DNA from: Sindora glabra
Taxonomy: Eukaryota; Streptophyta; Magnoliopsida; Fabales; Fabaceae
Direction of reading: 5' to 3'
Assembly (NCBI GenBank): GCA_020226215.1
Contig: CM035234.1
Coordinates: 496,001-560,000 of the forward strand
DNA: 64,000 nt
Part shown: positions 37,401 through 50,571 of the stretch, one piece after another
Position numbering within the stretch: the first letter of the stretch is position 1
How the letters are laid out: the number at the start of each line of letters is the position of its first letter
The notes under the pieces: generated by a model
Told to the model about the DNA's origin: nothing
Database searches by the model: none
Seen by the model: only the letters and a program-made list of their open reading frames with translations
Made by a program: the position numbers and the translations under genes

Positions 37401-40400
37401 AATGTACTATTGGACAGATCCATTGGGATCTGTGGAGCAATTCTTCCCTTAAATTTTGATGCTAATGGTTTGTAAACTCATGAGGTGAAATGAAAGTAAT
37501 GAAAATCACCATGCAAGCACCCTAAAGCATATAGATATTGCTATTTGTAGGTGACTAGTGTTGGTATCAATACTGAGTGGGGGTTATTGATGGCAAGTAT
37601 CTCAGAAGATACGGGTGAAGAGACTCCATTACAGGTTCTTTTTGCCTCATTCAAAATTAAGTAACAAAAAGCTGTTGCTTTATTGTTGCCTTTTAGAATC
37701 TGATGTGTTAGACTCTTAAGCTTATTTTTGGTGACATATGATAGGTACGTTTGAATGGGGTGGCAACTTTTATTGGCATCGTTGGACTCACAGTAGCTAT
37801 TTCTGTGCTTGTAGTTCTCTTGGGCAGGTAAACCTCAGTAGTTACTTTTTGGATTTCATTACTTGGTAGCGCATATGCTAGGTCATCTCTCACAAGTTAT
37901 GACTGGAACTACAGATACTTTTCCGGCCATACTACAGATCCTAATGGATTTGTCCAATTTGTTGCTGGCAAGACTACAGTTAGTGATGCAATAGATGGGG
38001 TCATCAAGATTTTTACCATTGCTGTAAGTGGTATTTTGTGATTATATATTGATGCTGAGTCTTGGTTCTTCATTTCTCCTTTATGAAGTTTCTTGACTAA
38101 TTATAGAGCTATATAGGTTACAATTGTGGTTGTTGCAGTGCCTGAGGGTCTACCTTTGGCTGTCACCCTAACGTAAGTATAAGTTAATAGTTTTGTTCTA
38201 TAAAGATGGATAGGGTCGATACCAGACCTCTTATGTTGCTATTTTCTTCCCTTACTTTGCTCAAACAACAGCTTGGCATACTCGATGCGGAAAATGATGG
38301 CAGACAAAGCCTTGGTATATATCACTGTATTCCTATTAGTACTTTTATGGTTTTTCATTCTTTTAATTCAGATTTAGTTTTAAAATGGCTTTTTCTGACA
38401 ATTGTTACAGGTAAGAAGGTTGTCAGCCTGTGAAACTATGGGCTCTGCAACAACAATTTGCAGTGATAAGACGGGGACTTTGACCTTAAATGAGGTTGGT
38501 TCGTTGGAAGTGGCTTAGATCATTTTGGCAAAGTAAATGGTGGCTCGATTATCATATTATAGTTGCATGAAGCATGATGAAGTAATTCCAAGTTGACGAA
38601 GAAGATAAGAAAATCATACTAGTAGTAACATGAGCCATGGCTTGACATTCAAATTCTACATCACAACTAGATATCACTACTTGTTTTTTGCACTTTCAAG
38701 ATATAAAATTTCTACCAATAAATACACAATACCTTGCAATAGACTTTCTATTAATAGGACACCTTACCTAATCAATATTAGAAAAACCTTCATTTCTATG
38801 ATGACTATGATTTTGATATAATATTTCATGCATAGGTGCCTTTTTAAGAGATGTTAAGATATGTACAATTGCATCCTAATGAAAAGTTTTTGGGGAATTC
38901 ATGAACTGATTTATTACAGCCACAGGAAAAGCAATGTTAGGTCTTGTGATAGTAAGATAGTTCAGTTTGGCCCACTAACTTTCTATAACAGTTCGAATCT
39001 TTTGGTAATTCTCCATCTTTCAATCTAAGCTTAATATTTAGGATAATAGGAGTGTCACATGATTTTAAACTAAGCAAACTAGTTTCCTTCAAAAGGTCAA
39101 AAACATATTTTTTTTTGTAAAATAAAAATTCCTTTCCAACTTCGAACAATTTGAATGCCTAGGAAATATTGGATTGGTCCAGAGTTTATAGTATTTAATT
39201 TTGAAATTTCAATCTAGTCATTGTTAGTAATTACAATGTCGTTTACATAAACAGTAAGAAAAATACACCTAAATTTAGAATGTTGTAGAATACAAAGTAA
39301 TCATGGTTGCTCTTCTTCATATCAAATTTTATTATCATATCATTGAATCTATCAACCCATGCCTGGTGAGATTGCTTTAACCTATACAAGGACTTTCTCA
39401 GTCGACATACCTTTTGTTTCTCTTTTAAAGCAACACACTAAAGAGGTTACTTCATATAGACTTCTTCAAGTAAATCATAATGAAGAAAAATATTTTTAAC
39501 ATCAAGTTGGTAAAGAGGTCAACCAGAGAGATAGATAGACGAATAGATGTAATTTTAGCAACAGTTGAAAAGTTCCCAAAATAATCAACACCATATGTTT
39601 GTGCTTAACCCTTAGCCACGAACTAAGCTTTTAATTGTGCAATAAAACCATCCAAGTTGACTTTGATTGTATACATCCATTTGTACCCAATAGGTTTTCT
39701 TAACACTTGTTAAGGGGACACATTTTCCTAGGTATTATTATCTTCAAGAGGCTCCATCTCTTCATTTATGGTAGCATACCACCCATCATGAGAAAAAAGT
39801 GTTTGTAACATTTTTAGGAATAGTAATAGAATCGAAGGAAGTAAAAAAAGATTGGAAAGATACATGTAAGGAAGAATATGATATAAAATTAGATATAGGA
39901 TAGGATATAGGATGGCTACTTTTGTAAGTACAAGTATGAATACCTTTGTGATGGGTAATAGGAATATCAAGGTTAAAGGGTGGAGGAGGGGGATCTTTTG
40001 AGGAAGAAGCCATTGATAAAGGAGTCGAAGTTGGTGGCTCTTTAGCAACTGTTGTTATGGATACCTGTTTTTTGTGAGAATAAATAAACTTAATAGGAAA
40101 GGAAGCTGTTGTTAGGAAGTGAAGTCTAGAGAAATAGTAGAGTACACAAAGAAATAATTGTTAACAAACTCAGACTCAAGTAAAGGATTAGTAACTGTAG
40201 AAGAATTAAAGAAAGGAATTGATTTAAAAAATGTAACTTCAAAGGACACGAAATAATGTTTCGAGTTAGGAGAATAACAACAATAATCTTTTTAAGAGTG
40301 AGAATACCCCAGAAAACACACTTTTGAGATTGAGGATGCAGTTTAGAAACCTGAAATCAATAATCATGAACAAAACAAGTGCAGTCAAAGATGAATGAAG

Positions 40401-43400
40401 TTAGAGAAAACAATGGTTGAGAGGGAAATGAGAGAATAAAGTATTTGACTATCAAGAACTGAAGAAGACATTCTATTAATTAGAAAACAAGCTGTAGAAA
40501 TTGCTTCTATCCAAAATACTTTAGGGGCTTTCATTTGACATAAAAGTGTGCACGAAACCTTTGTCAAATGACGATTTTTTTATTTAGTTATCCCATTTAT
40601 TGTGGAGTAATTGCATAGGAAGATTAACGTATAATACCTTGCTTAAATAAATATGAAGAAAATTTGGTAGAAAAATATTCTTGAGCATTATCATTGCGCA
40701 GGTTTTGGATAGAAGTATGAAAGTGATTTAAAATCTCAACATGAAAAGCACAAAAAATATCAAATAATTTAAAATGGTTTCTCATTAAATAAAGTCAAGT
40801 AATTCTCAAATGATCATTAATAAATGTAACAAAGTAGCAATAATCAAGTTTGGATACAATTGGACAAAGATCCCAAACATCAGAATGTATTGACTCAAAA
40901 AGGGATGCAACCTGTTTAGTTTTTAAGAACATAAGACTAACGTTGTTATTTAGCAAATTAACATGATTTATAATCAAAATACAAAATAGAATTTAAACTT
41001 GAACATAATTTCTTCAAGAATGATAAGGAAGGATGACCTAAGTGGCAATGCAACTAGTATGGAATGACAGCAATAGTAGCAATAGGTTAAGGAAAGCTCT
41101 TATCAAGCATGTACAATCCACCAGATTTGTATCCTCTACCAAAAATATTCCTTATAAAAAAGTTTTGAAAAACACAATAATCAGGATAAAAGAAAATATC
41201 ACAATTATAAGTACATGTGATTTGGCTAACAAAAAGTAAGTTGAAAGGAAATTTGGAGAGACATAAAATATTAGACAAAGATATGTCAGAGGTAACGATG
41301 ATTGTACTACTCTTAACAATAAAAACAATATACCTATTAGCTAAAGTGACAAGAAGATGAGGATATAAAAGAGGAAAAGATATTTATGTCATCTGACATA
41401 TGATTAGCAATCCCAGAATCAATTATCCATCTAAATTGGGAATGTAAAAGGCATGCAGTAAGATTTTATGTCTGAATTGAAGTAGCAGTAGATGTAATGT
41501 AAGGTGGCTACTGGAAAAGTTAAATCAAACAATTATACTTATCTTTAGTTAAGGTTATATGCTTAAACATTAGTGTAGGAATACTTCTAGAAGTATAGGC
41601 AAATTGAAATGGTGAAATATACTACTCAACCAACTTGGGACAAGTTTTTATCATATGGTCAGGTTCCTTGCATAACAAATGTTGGTGAAATTAATGTTGG
41701 GTGTACTACGACCTTTGCCTCTACCCTTTCTACCACCATGACCTTCTTGAGTACCAAAACCAATTAAAGCAAAACAATCAATTGGAGAAGGAACTAGAGA
41801 AGTAGATGACATCTCTTAGGTTGCTTGAAGAACGTGAAAAAAAAAATAGATTGTTGGGTTAATTGCTTAGGGTTAGATAAGATCTACTTGCAAATAATGT
41901 TGAGCTTAGGAGGTACATTTATAAGAAAAGATAAAGCAGCTAATTATTCTCGTTGAGTATGCATTGCCTTCACATCATCAGTAATAGGAAGAAGACTGTC
42001 CCATTGCTCATAGATATTGTTTCATTCAATATAAATCTGATACAGTTTTTCCTTACTTTTTTTGCTGAAACAGAGATACACATAAGTCATAGTTGCGATT
42101 AGAATTATCTTTACCTAAAAAAGGAGGTTCAAAAAATGTCCACTAGTCTTTAACTGTCTTACAATGTACATAATTATTCTCAATTTCCTTTTCCAAGGTA
42201 TTGTTTATCAACTCAAATAGTCGCTAGTCCTTCACAATCCATCGAATTTTTGTATTATCAGTTGGGGGATCATTGGTCAAGTGATTGGATTTGTTGATAC
42301 CTTAAAAAAAAAAACACTGAATAGATTTTTTCCACACAAGATATTCTCGTCAATCATCACCAAGTTTCCAATCGATGATTTTCGTAGTAGTAGGAATTAA
42401 ATCAAAGAAGAGGGATTTGAAATCATTATTTTGGGTATTTTTCACACCCGAATCAGAACCCCGCTTATTTGCTCCACCCATTACAACAACAATTGAACTG
42501 GAAAACGGCACTAGAAAAATCAAATAAATTGAAAAAATGCAACCAGAGTGCCTGAATTACCATTCCAACCACACAGGGAAGTGCAATTGACGTTGATGAT
42601 GCTGCAATAGGAGGCATGTTGCTAGGGGATACGCCATGCGCTGGTAAGATGTTTTGCACATGGTTCTCATGCATGGCCTGAGAAGGAGCGTGTGTTGCTC
42701 ATGTGCCACCTGCTGGTCTTCATCCCGGCTGATCAGATCTCAAAATGGACTACCTGTCCTCCGCTAACTGCTTCAAACATAAATGCCGACAGTGTTGACT
42801 ATGCAACCAGCAAATCTTTCCTGCACCAGCAGGCTTGCACACAGTAACAGCAACAACAGAGACCTGGATTCTCTCAATTTTCTTCCCAATATACGACTTT
42901 ATACCAAATTTTCTGTGACTTAGTCACACGTAGAAGAGGGGGAGGGGAAAAGAGAGAGAGAGAGAAAGAAGGTGGGAGGAAGAAAAACGGTTTGTTAGGT
43001 TTAGTGAATGTGTTTAGGTTTTAGAGTATTATTTTAATTTAGTCTAAATACCACCTTAGAAGAGAAGAAAGAATTGTGAGGTCGTAATCTCAATTGAAGT
43101 ATAAAATATAGGGTTAGAAGAGGTAGGCTCATGGTCCATGTATCTTAGATCATAATACATTCTATTCACAAACAGTTTTCCTGTATGAGGAAGGAATTGA
43201 ACTTTGTTTTTCTAAGTTTCTAAAAGCAAGACTTGACTCAGATATGGAACATAATTTTTTCATGCATACTTAATTCTCGAGTTGAAGTGGTATTGGGTTC
43301 ATAACACATTTGCTGTTGATTTTTTTCCAAAATTTTCTGTTTACTTGTGGTAACCTATATTCTTGTTATTGTTTATTGTTGTAAAAGGTCAAGAAATAAG

Positions 43401-46400
43401 TTCATAAAGATACTGGACTATTTTCTTATATCGATGAAATAGTGGTTATCATAATTGTTGTGTGTTTCAAAGGATTGAGCCATGTGTTGAACTTCTGATC
43501 TGTTCTGAGTTCTTTCTTTCATTCTTTTGATTAACATTAAAAGTATCGCCTTTTTGCTCTTCCATGTGGAAGCCTTGCATCTGTGAAGGAAAATGAAACA
43601 ACTTGTAGGAGAGCTATTAGTTGGTTCTTCTAACTCCCAGCTATCTGCACCGTCTTTGTTCTACTTAAAATCTTTGAATTATCAAGCATTTGTAGTTACT
43701 TATTTTATGGATATAGATGACAGTGGTTGAGGCATATGTTGGAAGGAGCAAAATGAATCCACCAGATGACTCATCAAACTTGCACCCAGAAGTTTTATCC
43801 CTGTTATACGAGGGCATTGCACAGAATACTACTGGAAATGTTTTTCTTCCTAAGGTTTGTCTCTCCATCACTTTTTATCTACCATGCCCTACTATGTTGT
43901 GATATTTGGTGCGGAAGCAGTCTTCTCACAAATTTACTACAAATACATTTGTGGTTTTAATTGGAGTCCTTGTTCGAGGATAACTGTATCATTTGACTCT
44001 TCAAACAGACAGGTGCATTTCCACACACATTGGTTGATGTCAACATTCTTGCCCTTTCTTGTGTCTCATTATTTCTATCCACTTTCACTTGGTGCATTTC
44101 TTTTGGACTCAAAAGTCATATTTCATCATTGAAGTCTCAAAATGGGAGATATTTATATGCCTAACGATGATTTTTTGGGAAGGTATTATATTTGACATTG
44201 GGTAACAACTATTATGTGTACTTGGTGAATACCATCTGATAGATCATCTGAAGTCAGCTAAACTAACATCAACACTGATTGTGATATGATACTGCAATGG
44301 TTTTGGTAGTGAACATTTGTTGCATGCAAGCCTATAGAGACATCTTCATGAACTGGCTCCTAGCTAAATGGAACTGCTAAATTTGTAGTTATTCTCTGAA
44401 TTTTTTTTTAATTTAATTATAGATTAGTGTTTAGAAGCATCATCTTGCTCTCTCTGAATGCAATTGCTTCTGTAGGATGGCAAAGAGGCAGAGGTTTCAG
44501 GATCTCCTACAGAAAAGGCTATACTTTCTTGGGCGGTCAAGGTACTTGTGTTAAAACATCTGTACATTGCTTTCACTCTTTAATTCTCTTCTTCGTTTTT
44601 TTTTGGTTATTCTCCCTCCCTCTTTGAGTGGAATTTTTTCAGCTGAATTTATTGATTAAATCTCCTTGGCAGTTGGGTATGAATTTTGATCTTATCAGAT
44701 CCAAGTCAACAATTCTCCATGTCTTTCCCTTCAATTCTGAAAAAAAGCGAGGTGGTACGGCACTCAAGGTTGTTATTAAAACTTTTGCAGATTCATTCTT
44801 CATTGTTTGGATTCTAACTATATCAGACATGAGTTACTTGACCCCCCTCCCTGGCGGGTGGGCCCCCTCTTCTTTCTCTTCCTATGCTTCCAACTTTTCC
44901 TTTTTATTTACTTGTGAACTAATTTCATTTATAGAAATGTGTGCAATTTCCTTGCTGTCAATCATAATCATATTATGCACAAAGGTTATGTGATATGTTA
45001 CCAATTCATCAATTTTAATTTTTGATTTTCCTTGCACTGATCAGATGCTATCCCTTGGACTTCTTATGGCAGGTAAACTATGAAGCGCATATACATTGGA
45101 AAGGAGCTGCAGAGATAGTTTTAGGCTCATGTACGCAGTATATAGATTCAAATGGTTGCTTGCAATCTATTGAAGAAGAGAAGGTTAGTAACTTAATTTT
45201 CATAATAAATAACAAGTCCTGAAAATTTAATGTAGGAATGAAAATCACTGCATCAAACAGTTGGTGGAAATGAGTTAAAATTACATCCTCTTTGGTTGAT
45301 AACTAACAGATATATACATATATATGTATATGGAATAAGGCAACAACGAGATTAGTTTGTGTGTATCTGTGTGTTTACGCATTCTCAGTTACTCTAATGC
45401 TAAACCTACGACAATTACATTGTGCAATGCCTCAACTGATAATAGTTGACAATCCTTTGAGTATTTTCTGATAAAATTGGTTGCTTTTTTTTTTTTTCTT
45501 GGGAATTAATTACTATTTTTTTAAACCCTTTTTCAGGACTTTTTTAATATGGCTATCAATGACATGGCAGCTAGCAGCTTGCGGTGTGTTGCCATTGCAT
45601 ATAGATCATATGAATTGGACAAAGTTCCCTCCAGTGAAGAGGAGCTAGCTCAGTGGTCTTTACCTGAAAAAGAGCTCGTTTTGCTTGGCATCCTTGGTAT
45701 AAAGGTAAGACCCAGGATTATAATTTTCTTATTTGAATCATTGCTCTTGCTTTAAGTTTTATTAACCTGTTACTGTATGTACATTATGGCACTAAGTCCA
45801 GTCTTCTTTTTCATATATTTTTAGTTATATTTTCACATCATTAGTGCATCATATTTTGGCATATTTCTTAGGATTTAAATTTGACCCTCTTTGTTTTTTT
45901 TAATAAATAATATGCTGTCAATGCTAAATAAGTTTACACTATCATTTACTCATGTTATTATATCATTAAGAAAGCTATTAATACTCTCTTTGTTAAAAAT
46001 TTTTGGTTACTATTGATTTTTTAATAAGGTGTCATTTTTTTATTTACTGATAATGTAAAAGGTTTTATCCTAGCACTTGATCAAATTTAAACTCATTGAA
46101 TGAATTTTTTAACGCTCCAAATTTCCAATACTTAGCCCATAAGAATTAGAGTTTAATTATATGATGCTCTGGAGCTTGCATGTTCAGTCATTGATCTAAG
46201 TAAGATAACATTGACTGGTATTGTATGTTTAGGATCCTTGTCGCCCTGGTGTCAAAGATGCAGTGAAGCTGTGCACGGAATCTGGTGTTAAGGTAATCAA
46301 TTGTGTTCTTGTTTTATGGGTTTTAGTTCTCTCATTAATTGATGAAAATGATATCTTCATCTGATTAATGACAATGTTGGAATGTCAAACAAAAATGACT

Positions 46401-48820
46401 CTGAATCTTTCTCAGATTATAATTTATAAATAGCATGAATGCTAGTCCTGACTAAGCTGGCAACTCTTATGCTTGTAAACCTATAGGTCCGCATGGTTAC
46501 AGGAGACAATATTCAAACGGCAAAGGCAATAGCGTTGGAGTGTGGGATACTTTCCTCCAGTGAAGAAGCTGTCGAGCCAAATATAATTGAAGGAAAAACA
46601 TTCCGTGCCTTGTCTGAAAAAGAAAGGGAAGAAATTGCTAAGAGGATAACAGTATGTTTCTTCCAGTGACGTATCTAGGATTCAATCCTTGGGGGAGGGG
46701 GTTTATTCGGTTAGCAGGAAGTTAAATGTAAATTTTATTATAAATATTATTAAATACTATTTTTTTAATAATTAAAAAATAAATTTTGGAGAGATAAGAC
46801 ATTATGCATGGAAGGTTTAAAATGATAATAACATATAAAAATGCTTAAAAATATCTAAAAAAAAATACTGACATTTATAATCTTATTCTAAATTTTATGC
46901 AGTAGTCAAAATGTAAAGAGTATATTGGCCTATAAACTTTAAAATATCGATGACAAAAATATTTCATAAACTCTATAATTGTCAAAAGTTATTGAAAATA
47001 AATTGTTAAAAAGGTTATGTTAGGCCGGAAATCAACCAACTGTGCTTAAATTTTATACAGAATATACAAACCTAAGATCCAAAGCTGTTTTCTTCTATTG
47101 TGATTTTCTTTCGATACATCAGCTTCAAATTATAAACGGAACGGAGGATGTTATTCATACTACCACTCCTATTTGCTAAAAGAAAGCTTTGCATCCTAAA
47201 ATAACCTTACTACATGCTTAATATGTATAGGTGATGGGGAGGTCTTCTCCTAATGACAAGCTTTTGCTTGTGCAAGCGCTACGTAAACAAGGTGAGGTTG
47301 TCGCTGTAACTGGAGATGGCACGAATGATGCCCCTGCTCTCCATGAGGTTCGTCATTTTATTTATTATTATTATTATTATTTGCCCCTCTTATCTCTTAT
47401 CTTTTTGACTGAGTTGTTATGTTCCGCACTCCATTATTATAATAATTGCCTTGTTATGGTTGATATCATGTGTTTTAGGCAGATATTGGTCTTTCAATGG
47501 GCATTCAAGGAACTGAAGTTGCAAAAGAAAGTTCAGACATTATAATTCTGGATGATAATTTCGCGTCTGTAGTAAAGGTAAGCATTTTATATAATCATCA
47601 TATGTGATATATATGTAGTAATCTTTTCCTTTCATGTATTTTATTTAAAAGGCATGCTGACTTGCCAGGCATAGTGAGTGTCCCTAGGATTGTGCTTCAT
47701 TTGTTAGAGAAATAATCTACTTCACTCTAGCACAAGTCTCCAATTGATGGTTCCAATCCATAATTTGTCCAAGATATTTACTTCATTCTCATGTAGGTTG
47801 TTCGGTGGGGCCGTTCTGTGTATGCAAATATTCAGAAATTTATCCAATTCCAGCTCACTGTTAATGTTGCAGCTCTTGTAATAAATGTTGTGGCGGCTGT
47901 ATCCTCTGGTGATGTTCCATTAAATGCAGTACAGGTCCCCAACTCTCTCTTCTTGTATGTTTGGTGTTTCAATTTTCTCCAGTTATAAGCAGGAGTCCGG
48001 TTACATCTAGCATTGCATCTACGTTTTTTTGTTTTAAAACCTGATGTAAGAAATGAGTGTGGAAACTGGGAAGTTGGCAATCCATATAAAATTGGACCCT
48101 TCCCAAGAATTATACGCTGTGCAATTCTGCAAGTCTTTTCTATTTCCCGATCATTCATGCTAAGCTAGAATGACTTCTTTTGGTCTATGAATGAGGTATC
48201 GGTCAACATGAGAAATGGCGTTAGACTATGAATTGCTGCATGCATATTGCTGAGAAGAAAATTTCCTGATTCTGGTTTCATAAAATTTAATGGACGTAGG
48301 AAAGCAATTGAGAATAATTTTCTGCGGTGCATTAACTGATTGTGCTTCAAAAGAAGCGAAACTGTTATAGGAATCAAATGTGTAGACGAAGTAGGCCAAA
48401 GAGAAATCTGATTAGGTTAAGAGTATAGTTAAATTATTCTCCATTGACATTTTGCTGAATTTATCAATATTATCTTGGGTGCAGAATGTCATTATCGTGT
48501 ATGCCGTTGGTAACATTACAATGACTTTTTTAATTGTAAAATAAAAATCCATTTTTGGGTAAGGCAAAAGTAACAATGAAAACTGAATTTGGCTCCTCTG
48601 AAGTAGGAGATATACTTTAATAAATAAGAAAATCAAAAAATGAAAATTTAATAAATAAACTATTAAAGTAATTTTTTAATTAATTTAGAGGAGTCAATCC
48701 ATGAAAACCTTTGAAGCTTGAGTGAATATATAGGTTTGGAAATACGGTGAATTTAAAAAATTTAGGATACGGATATGACTAAAACATGTACAAAAAAAAT
48801 ATGAATCTCATATAAAAACG

Positions 48821-48863
<43 letters not shown>

Positions 48864-50571
48864 GAAAACTAAAAATATACATTTGTCATTAATATGCCAA
48901 AAAAAAAAAATGCAAAAGTGCACAATAATGCTTCAATTTTAGGAATAAGAAATGACTGATTTTGTGTGTGTTTGTTTTTTAACGAACACATTTGCTTTTT
49001 TTTTCTTTTAAACAAAACATTGCATTAAAAATCCAAAACAGAACAGTCCCTTGCCGGGAAAGAGATCAAATTTTAGAGAACCAGAGCCAAATCTTAAAGA
49101 ATCGGAGTCGCACCTAAAAATAAAAAATTAAAAATCCATGAAATCTGATATTGGTGCGATGCTTCAACAAAAAGGAAGTATCGATGCTTCATAGATGAAA
49201 ACTCTACGTACTGGTTCTGATGTATATGCTCTTTATACAGCTTCTATGGGTCAATCTTATTATGGACACACTTGGGGCCCTTGCACTGGCTACTGAACCA
49301 CCGACAGACAGCCTTATGGACAGGTCACCCGTAGGCCGAAGGTTTGAATTTATCTGTTTTCTGAGTGTGCAGCATAATGTTTATTAAGCCCAACTATGCT
49401 TATTGTCTTGAAGTTTCCACGATCTTTCGTTTTCTTCCCAGCGAGTGTGAGTTGATCGTCCATGTACGTTAGTGTTTAAATTTCAGCAAATGTATTTTCT
49501 TATCTGAATTCTCATTCAGTATCCCGAACTGCTTGTTTACGTTTTGGCCATATGTATAAATATCCTTGACTGGGTCTTCAAATGGACGAGGCAAAATACT
49601 TTTTCTCCAATGATCTTGTGTTTTGGCTTTCAGGGAACCTCTTATAACGAATATCATGTGGAGGAACCTGTTTGTGCAGGTATAAATTTGGTTTAATTGA
49701 TCCATGGAGAAACTTGTGGACAACATCACAAGCATTGGGAAGATATGACCTTGTTGGTTCTGTTGTCTGGTGATTGCAGGCTCTATATCAAATTACTGTC
49801 CTTCTCGTTCTTAAATTTGCTGGCGACAGTATTCTACAAGCTGATGACTCTAGGGAACACAGCTTTAAAGTGAAGAACACTCTGATATTCAATGCATTCG
49901 TTTTCTGCCAAGTAAGTGAAATTATTATGAGACGCTTTGAACACAAGTTATTACACAAGTTTATAACGGTTTGGGTTACAGATATTCAATGAGTTCAATG
50001 CTCGGAAACCGGAGGAGATGAATGTCTTCAAGGGAGTGACTAAGAACCGCCTTTTCGTGGGAATTGTTGGAGTCACTTTTATACTTCAGGTGACACTCAT
50101 TCACTTCCTACCATTAGAATTATTTGGACACTCGACTTGCATGCATTGCTAACTGAACTCACTCTCCCTCGCTGTCAGATACTCATCATTGAGTTCCTTG
50201 GAAAGTTCGCCTCTACAGTGAGGCTTAGTTTGAATCTGTGGTTTGTTTCTCTTGCCATTGGGATTGTCAGGTTAGTTCAGTTCGGTCATTCGCATTAATG
50301 TGTTTCGTTATTAGATAACCTTGTCTGAAAATGTAAAGCTCTAATCATATTTTATGAACTCCTAGCAGTCTAATACAGAGGACAATCTCGAAACTGCATT
50401 AACATATATGCAAGTTGTTCCTTGCTTATACTCCCTTTTCTGTGTTTCTGTGACAGCTGGCCTCTTGCTGTAGTTGGCAAATTGATTCCAGTTCCAAAAA
50501 CACCTCTGTCCCGCTATGTCTTGAAGCCATTTAGGCGATTCCGGAGGCCTCGTGGCATGCAGACGCAGTAG
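28140..50571 (+). CDS. ACA9: autoinhibited plasma-membrane Ca2+-ATPase (P2B type), ACA9-like
   Basis: P-type pump exporting Ca2+ and activated by calmodulin; Arabidopsis ACA9 is a pollen-tube plasma-membrane pump. 33 coding exons join in frame to 1097 aa: 28140-28352, 29002-29118, 29204-29243, 30101-30216, 30304-30435, 30529-30618, 30837-30906, 31162-31232, 36804-36887, 36966-37043, 37121-37192, 37551-37634, 37745-37827, 37915-38023, 38117-38172, 38272-38314, 38411-38494, 43717-43854, 44476-44541, 44673-44768, 45073-45183, 45537-45704, 46233-46292, 46487-46651, 47231-47347, 47479-47577, 47797-47934, 49241-49341, 49634-49679, 49780-49911, 49982-50089, 50179-50270, 50457-50571. Seen: N-terminal calmodulin-binding, autoinhibitory segment RWRQTALVLNAYRRFRYTL (about 69-87); PEGLPLA in TM4 (P462-E463); DKTGTLT with phospho-Asp D505; KGAAEIVL; MVTGDN; TGDGTND (809-815); ten expected membrane segments. 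The SSSNGLL N-terminus and DPDDPFNI favour ACA9 over ACA8/10. No frame break. Introns 8 and 17 exceed 5 kb through copia insertions; intron 4 has a GC donor. Confidence 0.96.
28381..28450. repeat. compound (CT)n(AT)n(GTAT)n microsatellite in intron 1
   Basis: CT repeats run directly into AT repeats and then four GTAT units, starting about 30 bp after the exon 1 donor of the Ca2+-ATPase gene. The open frames reported across it are artefacts of the repeat. Confidence 0.9.
30217..30303 (+). other. GC-AG intron (intron 4 of the Ca2+-ATPase gene)
   Basis: The exon ends TACGGAGGG and the intron begins GCAAGT, with acceptor TTATTCAG. Only this 87-nt GC-AG intron keeps the protein in frame across QQYGG|VKGLSH, which is conserved in the family. 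Using the nearby GT (in AAGTCT) would shift the frame. Confidence 0.85.
31283..31428 (-). repeat. LTR (3' LTR relative to the element)
   Basis: Ends TGTTAGT...ACTAACA form a perfect 7-bp terminal inverted repeat. It is 146 bp long, similar to the copy at 36628-36775 with numerous substitutions and small indels, so the insertion is not recent. Confidence 0.85.
32050..33035 (-). repeat. tandem duplication of the reverse-transcriptase region inside the intron 8 element
   Basis: Segment A (32050-32485) and segment B (32555-33035) are imperfect direct repeats covering the same part of the polyprotein. Both contain a CATATTTCCTTTGA-like block, an AATATCATTTACATA-like block encoding YVND on the minus strand (32330-32341 and 32867-32878), and GTGCTTTAGGCCATA or GTGCTTTAGGCTATA. 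The copies are diverged. It is either an internal duplication or a nested fragment of a related element. Confidence 0.8.
36628..36775 (-). repeat. LTR (5' LTR relative to the element)
   Basis: Starts TGTTAGTAAAGAG and ends TACTAACA on the plus strand, about 148 bp, partner of the LTR at 31283-31428. The following bases are CCAAT, the presumed target duplication, and exon 9 of the host gene starts 28 bp further on. Confidence 0.85.
38540..43000 (-). mobile_element. second Ty1/copia element, truncated, in intron 17 of the Ca2+-ATPase gene
   Basis: It is related to the intron 8 element and has the same minus-strand orientation. On the minus strand the order is: a gag start near 42.48 kb (MGGANKRGSDSGVKN, then a KIIDWKLG block), the pre-integrase KFPFNLLFVSQIT block (41.24 kb), an integrase LFESIHSDVWDLCPIVSKLD block (40.9 kb), FWIEAISTACFLINRM (40.5 kb), the linker LDIPITHHKGIHTC (39.95 kb), reverse transcriptase with YVND at 39238-39249, then the start of RNase H near 38.6 kb. 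No LTR pair was found. The RNase H end breaks off about 50 bp after exon 17, so the downstream LTR is lost. Limits are approximate, and frameshifts and stops are frequent. Confidence 0.85.
46665..46700. repeat. transposon-end-like motif in intron 24
   Basis: CCAGTGACGTATCTAGGATT followed by a GGGGGAGGGGG run resembles the CAGTGGCGGAGCTAGGATT end common to several plant DNA-transposon families. A partner inverted end was not found in the intron, so the element may be truncated. Confidence 0.35.
48826..48860. repeat. (TA)n microsatellite in intron 27
   Basis: About 17 TA dinucleotides lie in the 1.3-kb intron between exons ending at 47934 and starting at 49241. Confidence 0.9.
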
